Below are positions 57,869 to 64,000 of a DNA stretch of 64,000 nucleotides, piece after piece. Numbering within the stretch: position 1 is the stretch's first letter; every line of letters begins with the position of its first letter. A model generated the notes under the pieces. That model was not told the DNA's origin, searched no databases, and was given only the letters and a program-made list of their open reading frames with translations. The translations under genes and the position numbers were made by a program. The stretch is from Dendrobium chrysotoxum (taxonomy: Eukaryota; Streptophyta; Magnoliopsida; Asparagales; Orchidaceae). Where the stretch lies: the NCBI GenBank assembly GCA_019925795.1, contig CM034314.1, forward strand, positions 96,839,264 through 96,903,263. The letters run 5' to 3'.

Positions 57869-60800
57869 TTTTGCTCGACATCTATGGGCTTCAAAAATTT
57901 GCGCCTTGGCCTCTCTGCAGACCCTCCCTTCTTTCTCTTTTCAGGTTGTTGAGGAGAGTTTTAACGAGTATGTTCTGAGAAAAATTTTTAGAAGGCAGAT
58001 TGGATTTTAAATAAGACACTGCCGAGAGATTTCACCCATATTTTGTGAGGACTTTATGATCTGAGTTCTGATTTTCTATAGGTGCAAGCCCCTATAGTTA
58101 ATTACCCCTCCTGATAATGAGAGAGTACTTTTGATTAAGACTAATTATTGGATAGATATAGAGTATCTGACATATAGTAGCAACATAATTTAGGTATGTG
58201 AGAATTTAATATTTAAAATTAGAAATTTCACCACCTAGTACTAAAATCATGTTGTAGGGGAATGATGATGAGCCCGATCAAGATCCTATAGTTTCGTCAT
58301 CCCAGACCATCATGGTCCCTAGTCTACTTAATCAGATGAGATAGTCGACCCAACCTGACAGAAGGATTCTTTTCAGCAGTCATGGGTTGCTTCATCTAAG
58401 GGTACTTTATAGACCTAAGATGAGTAATTGTTTGAAGGGACAAATCTGAATCCACTTTAGTTAACAAAGGGCTTTGTGCCCTATTGATTATATCTTAATG
58501 ATTCATATCTCAAGGATTTAAAGCCATTGAGAAACATGCGGTCTATGACCATAACCGTAAATTAATGGTGTCATTTGGTGACAAAACCACCAGATAAGAG
58601 GATCCTGGTCATAATCGTTTATCTATGGTGCCATTTAGTGGCAAAACCATCGGTGTTGTGCCATTTGGAGACGAAATCATCAATTAGAGGATACATGTCA
58701 CATCCTTACTTGCAAGAAATATATTGAGAATGAATCCTAATAAATTTTTTGACCAGACATTAGCTCTTTATGAGTTGAAGCAATTTTTAAATTTGTCTAC
58801 CTCGATAAACTATTACAGAAGGTGGATGGATTTTACTTTAAGTATTAGATAATTTATTTTAATTTAAAATATTTTAAATCTTGGTGTTTCAGGGATTTTG
58901 AGTTTTTTGAGCATTTGGGAGACATTATAAATATTTGTGGTCCCCTCCTGTTGAGATTTTCTATCAATACGGCCATCATCAGAGTTTCTATGGGTTGTTA
59001 CATTTTTGTTGATTGAACCTTATGGACTCTGTCAACTTACTGACAGAGGATTAGGTTCGTATCTAAATTTATTTATTAACCAATATAATATCCTCAGACA
59101 TCACGTGTGTACCTATGACACGCTCGTCGAGGCCTATTCGGGTATATACTGTTGAGAGTATTTTGCATGATGCATTTATATGATTATTATATATATGTAG
59201 TGGATGTATATGATGCATCTACATGTATCACGTATATTAGCTTATGCATTTTGGAATTTTCATTTATATAATATATAGTTATAGTGTGCGACATATATAC
59301 ATGTAAATAAAATATTAAATTACATGCTTGAATGAAACCCTCTGCATCTTATAAATAAATTTAGGAGGTCACTTTAAAATATAATTATAATGTCAAATGA
59401 CATAATTGAATGAAATCCTTTATATCCTATAAATACATGTAGGAGGTCATTTTGAATTATGATTGCAATGTTAAATGACATGCTGGAATGAAGCCCTTTG
59501 CATATTAATTACAGATGCATGTAAGAGGTCATTTTGAATTATAATTGTAATATCAGATGACATACTGGAATGAAATCCTCTACATATTATAAATACATGT
59601 ATATTATAGAATGCATATCAATGCGTATTTTAATGCATGAGAGGGGGTGTTTTTATATTTTCAAATATAGTTAGCTATGTAGGTGGCTACTACTGACAAG
59701 TATGCAGAACTTTACTTTGGATTTTGTTAACACCTTATGTCCGCTTATACAAATGTTGAGGATCCGGTGGCGTGGCACATTAATATAACACATAGTACAT
59801 TTGCTTAACATGCATGCATAATGTATCTATACATTGTCGATTTGTCTGCATGATATATTTGCATGATAATTCGACACTTACATGTAGTGCCTAATACATC
59901 TACATGCAAGCAGGTCATGCTGCTGCTGCATAATATATTTCACATGCTGAATAGCATGTCTGGATAAGCTCAATATATTTTTTATGTTGCTATGTGTATG
60001 TGCACAATACATTCTACATACTAAATGGCACATTTGTTATGATGTATTCTACATGTTGCGACTGTGCACATGTATAATATGTTGGCACATAAATGTCATG
60101 TAATGTTATATCATAATACATCTTGCGATGCTAAATGACATATTTGCATGAATTATCATGCCTATTGCAATGCATGTACGAGGGACATTTTAAAATATTT
60201 GGCACTAAGTAATTATCATTTGAAGGTACATAATATTTTATTTAGAAGCTTATATACGCCTCCTGTCTGCTTATACGAGTATTGTAGATTTGGTGGTGTG
60301 GCGTTGCGCTTCAGTGGCCTATTATTTTTACTACTGATTCTCTGCTTTTGCTTATAGGTGAATCATAACATATCGTTCATAATAGCCATGAGATACTTCA
60401 TTGTTCTGATGCAAGCTCCATCTTCTTATTCTTCGAGAGATCAGATCCACAAATCATCCAATCCTTGCTCTGGCTAGATGAGGACATTCCATGAAGTTAT
60501 TTTGTGATAGATGAGATATCATAATCTGATAAGACCAAAGGCTCAACTAAGATACTATTAGATTTCTTTCTCTTCACTTCGTTACAAGGTAGCCTCCTCG
60601 AAGCATGATTAGGATAAAACATAGGGTAATTTTCAGTATCCCAATGACATTATGGTATCTAATATGCACATGGAATGAGAAAATTTTCTCATATAGTCCT
60701 TGACATGGCGACTAAGAGCAGCTTTCTTCAATTTGTAGTGGTGACATTTAGTGGTGCATGTGTAGGACATTAGGTTGTGAGGTTTGATCTTCGGCTATTT

Positions 60801-61090
60801 ATCATTTATTCAAATAATGCAGCATTTCTCTAGAAGCCTCAATATTTCTACAAAGATGATAGAATATATAAGTCTCAATGGTACTTCCATCCAAATCAGC
60901 TTTAATGTGCCCTCCCATCGAGACATCTTTTCAACTGATCATTCTTTGACTCTACAGAATTATTCAACCTTGCATGCTTAGTGTCGTGATTAGGCCTTTT
61001 CTCTGGCAACACATCGACGGGCTTTCTCCTTACACCGAGTGGATTTTATCCCAATTGCCACTTATTAAAGTTTCTAGAGTTATTAATTAT
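57869..61090. other. Decayed repeat DNA between duplicated blocks
   Basis: No gene recognised. Contains a ~80-bp tandem repeat (59335-59610), short duplicated text (GGTGCCATTTRGTGGCAAAACC at 58566-58650), a longer direct repeat of CTTATACRAR-TATTG-GAT-GGTGGYGTGGC (59739-59777 and 60266-60303), and CATGYTGAATRRCA-type words near 59940-60080. It is probably old LTR-retrotransposon sequence. Confidence 0.4.
59335..59610 (+). repeat. ~80-bp tandem repeat, 3-4 degenerate units
   Basis: AGGAGGTCACTTTAAA-like starts at 59363, 59441 and 59523 (spacing 78-82 bp). Each unit has AATTATAATTGYAATRTYA, then GACATRYTGGAATGAARYCC. Confidence 0.7.
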
Positions 61091-61104
61091 AATCATCTTA
61101 TTTG

Positions 61105-63430
61105 CCATGTGTCATCAAGCGTGGAGAGAGTGATGTTCCCGTAATGAAAATTATCCCATTATGATATCATGGGAAGATTTATATCCCATCACATCATCAT
61201 GGGAGTAGGCATACCATATGTCATTCTTTCATGATTGCTTTAAATTAACTCATGATTGCTTGAAACTAACTGATTGGAAGAGAGCCAAGATGTATGGATA
61301 TGTTTAGTTTGAACTAGTCATCATTAGAACATGGTTAGTTAGATTTTGAGGAGTTAATCCCCAGTTGTATCTAGTTAGTATGATGAGATGTATAGATGGT
61401 CATTGAATGGTCATAGAACAAGACCAACTGGACAATCCTGATTGAGAGTGAAAAATCAATCATTGAATACCATTGCTCTGAGCACCAATAGGTTAACTAT
61501 GACTTTCCATTAATTAGTTTTCTTCATTAGCTCTAAATACAAACTATAACAACCCAAAATATGAAATTATTTGAAAATATGAAATTTGTATTGCAATGTT
61601 GCAACATTGTGCTTGCGAGCACAGCAGCGCCGAGAAAGTGTCACTACTATATTAAAGCCTCTATTCTACATTAACTCTAGGTTCAACATATAATACAATA
61701 GTGCTATAGTTTGTGGCGCAATGATGTTGGGCACTAAATAATATTTTAAATATATATTAATATAAATATCATCTACCATCTAAGCCATCACTCCCTCATT
61801 CATTGCCTTGCTTGGGAAGGAAAGAAGGGAGAAGGAGAAGAGAAGGGAGAGAATAAAGGAGAGAGAAACTAGAGAGAAAGTCTTTTGGGGTTTTTTTTTC
61901 TATCACTTCTATTACAAAATTTATTTTGATCATTGTATGTGAACTCTACTCTACATCCGTCCTCAATGATATTGAGTAGTACATTTCTACTTCCTAAAAT
62001 TGATAAAAAATGTGATATCTCTCATCTTAGTAAAATTTCACTGTATAAATTTTGGTATGTGATATATATCGTTATTTTTAAACTCGTTTATATTAAAATT
62101 TCACTTGGTGGTTTGTCTTATATGACATTTTAAATGAAATGAGTATGGAAATATTGAGTATAAAATAATCAGGCACTAATGTACTAAATTTGAATATAAA
62201 ATACATGACATGCATATGATTACGCTTCATTTAACATGATACATATTTTTGTATAATACATGTATACTGATGAGCATACTAGATAGATCTACATGTTATG
62301 ATCGTTGTATATGATGTGTACATGATGCATGTTATTATGATATACATGATATAAAATAAGTGTAAGAATAAATAAAATGAATGAATTGATGTGCTATATG
62401 AGATGGATGGAATTGATATTGATATGATTGAGAAGACTGATGAGTGAAAAATGATGATTGATATATTAAGATTAATGACCGATATAATCGTTGACAGAAA
62501 TGAAAGATGATATATATGATCGATGATAGATGATAGATATAATCAATGATAAATGAAAAATAATACGGATAATAGATTAGACCGATGTTAGATGACAGAT
62601 ATGATCGATGATAGATGACCAATAAGACAGATGATAAATTAGACCAATGATAGATGATAGATATGAACATGATAAATGATAGATAAGATAGATGATAGAT
62701 ATGATTGATGATAGATGATAGATAAAATTGATGATAGATCGACTGATTGAATAATAATATATACATAACTGATGATTAATATGCAGCAAGATTGATATTG
62801 TACTGATATGAATATTATATCCGACATATATGAACTGACTGATTTACTTGATATACGCATGTAAGAATTTATATAATAAGATTAATGTTCATATAATTAT
62901 GGTTTCATGTATAATGTTTCTTTCTTGTGTATTGATTTCAGTTGTAGATTTTTGTGACTTAACGAGATGTTGTGCTCATTATGTAATTTTTATATTTTTT
63001 CAAGGAAGGGTAAGAAACTAATGGAGTGAGGTTGATATGAGATACAAGCTTAAGTTTCATTCTACATATGCTAGTCCTTTTTTTTTTGGTAGTCATGACA
63101 TATTTGTAGTAATGAGTTATAGTTGGTTTTATATCATGACTATTGCATATATCATTTTAGGCTTAGACTAGTGTGTAAATATTGGACATATTTATGTTTT
63201 TCGGTATTTATATTAATAAAATAAAATTAGTAAGCTCTGGTAGATGTTTAGAAGATAAAAAGATTGAATTCTTCCTAATTTAAATCTCGAGGCGTTATAG
63301 AAACCATCACACAACATTCCTAGTTGCGTAATGCTTGTCATCCACTGTAAATTGTCACTAGTCTACACTCATTATTACTTGGTGTTTAGTACCACTAATG
63401 CTCATTTCCACTCAACATCATAGTTGCATA
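61105..63430. repeat. Duplicated block, copy 2
   Basis: Second copy of the block at 55530-57868, in direct orientation 5.57 kb downstream. It carries one local duplication of TTTCATGATTGCTTKAAATT at 61228-61270 that is absent from copy 1. Confidence 0.8.
61545..63299 (+). mobile_element. Tekay/Del-like solo LTR, copy 2
   Basis: 1,755 bp from TATAACAACCCAAAA to CTCGAGGCGTTATA; termini are inverse complements (TATAAC/GTTATA). Flanks CAAAC (61540-61544) and GAAAC (63300-63304) match at 4 of 5, marking the target duplication. It sits at the same place in the block as the LTR of copy 1, so the insertion predates the duplication. Confidence 0.72.
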
Positions 63431-64000
63431 ACACTTTCTATCCCTCAACAAACATCACTACTCAACATTCGTTATCCAAACTCCAAACATTACTCAAAAT
63501 CCTCAGTTATATGTTGTATGTCATTCCATGATTATCATTGCTAGTTGAAATTCATCATTGCATGGTGTTACACTACTCAATAGTCATTAGATGTTCTTTG
63601 CCCCACAATGCCCATTGCCTCTTAACTTCTATAATCACGGGCTCTTTGTTCGTTAATGCCTCTCATTGCTCAATATACATACTCAGTTTAAGCTTATTGT
63701 GGCTCAAAATTCATTGTTTCCTCATGCCTATTGGCTAGGCATGTTAAAAAAGCTAGTTGTTCATTTTGATCATGTTTAACTCGATAATTAGCTCATAGAT
63801 GGCTAATTTTTATAAGCTTATTTATTTAACGAGCAAAACATTCATAATGTTTTGTTCAATCATGTCCTATCCAATGATAGCTTGATTACATATACATATA
63901 AACTCTCATATTCATATAATTATATTTATATACACATTGTGATATCTATATTTTATAATTTAAACATAATTTTTAAGTAGACTTTATGTTCATAAACAAC
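63431..64000. other. AT-rich end of window
   Basis: ACTCAACATTC-like and CACTACTCAATA-like words recur between 63440 and 63580. The text at 63740-63830 (AGCTAGTTGTTCATTTTG, AACTCGATAATTAGCTC) recalls arms of the GAGCTCG hAT-like family. No gene. Confidence 0.3.

Noticed and set aside
1..64000. tRNA, rRNA or microRNA genes
   Set aside because: No cloverleaf-compatible A/B box pair or rRNA core text was noticed; tRNA-like words (TGGTATCAGAGC, TGGCGCC) are retrotransposon primer-binding sites. A covariance-model scan would settle this.

Overview
This is nuclear plant DNA: AT-rich, intron-containing and crowded with transposable elements. The repeat types (SIRE-like and Tekay/Del-like LTRs, a Tat-like gag-only LTR element, Tourist-like MITEs) and the gene structures suggest a monocot, possibly a palm. 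That placement is inference; no species marker is present. All coordinates, splice sites and repeat boundaries were read by eye. No alignment or database search was run.

Four protein-coding genes can be supported. (1) A UDP-glucose 4-epimerase first exon on the minus strand (1696-1881) runs off the left edge. (2) A two-exon gene (9275-9776, +) encodes a 121-residue protein with the conserved HELHRLYR..QKKLM block of the DUF863 family and two LxLxL (EAR-like) motifs. (3) A four-exon RING-H2 E3 ligase of RHY1A type (15590-27795, +) has an 11-kb first intron holding a young 6.6-kb LTR retrotransposon. (4) A clade-D-like PP2C phosphatase (36944-42489, +) has four exons and a 4.2-kb intron containing an exon-like fragment.

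Layout: 0-2 kb UGE exon and promoter; 2.3-3.4 kb a solo LTR followed by a Mutator-like MITE; 5.06-6.07 kb a hAT-like composite; 8.5-9.8 kb the DUF863-like gene; 10.6-11.1 kb Copia remnants in inverted arrangement; 13.1-15.3 kb two solo LTRs; 15.6-27.8 kb the RING gene with LINE, LTR and TR-GAG insertions in intron 1; 28.9-32.5 kb Copia LTRs, a degenerate gag fragment and a hAT-like element; 33-36 kb LTR remnant and MITEs; 36.9-42.5 kb PP2C; 43-46 kb MITE swarm and AT-rich DNA; 46.7-55.2 kb a minus-strand Tekay-like element whose two LTRs were each invaded by another solo LTR; 55.5-63.4 kb a 2.3-kb duplicated block, each copy with the same Tekay-like solo LTR.

The most informative system is one LTR-retrotransposon family (starts TGATACGTCA, ends CGCAACA, 5-bp target duplications). 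It is present as one nearly intact gag-only element (19256-25881), four solo LTRs and at least one degraded gag/leader fragment. Its LTRs carry different minisatellites just downstream of the LTR promoter, and the intact copy has two LTRs of identical length differing at only three positions, so it inserted recently into the RING gene.
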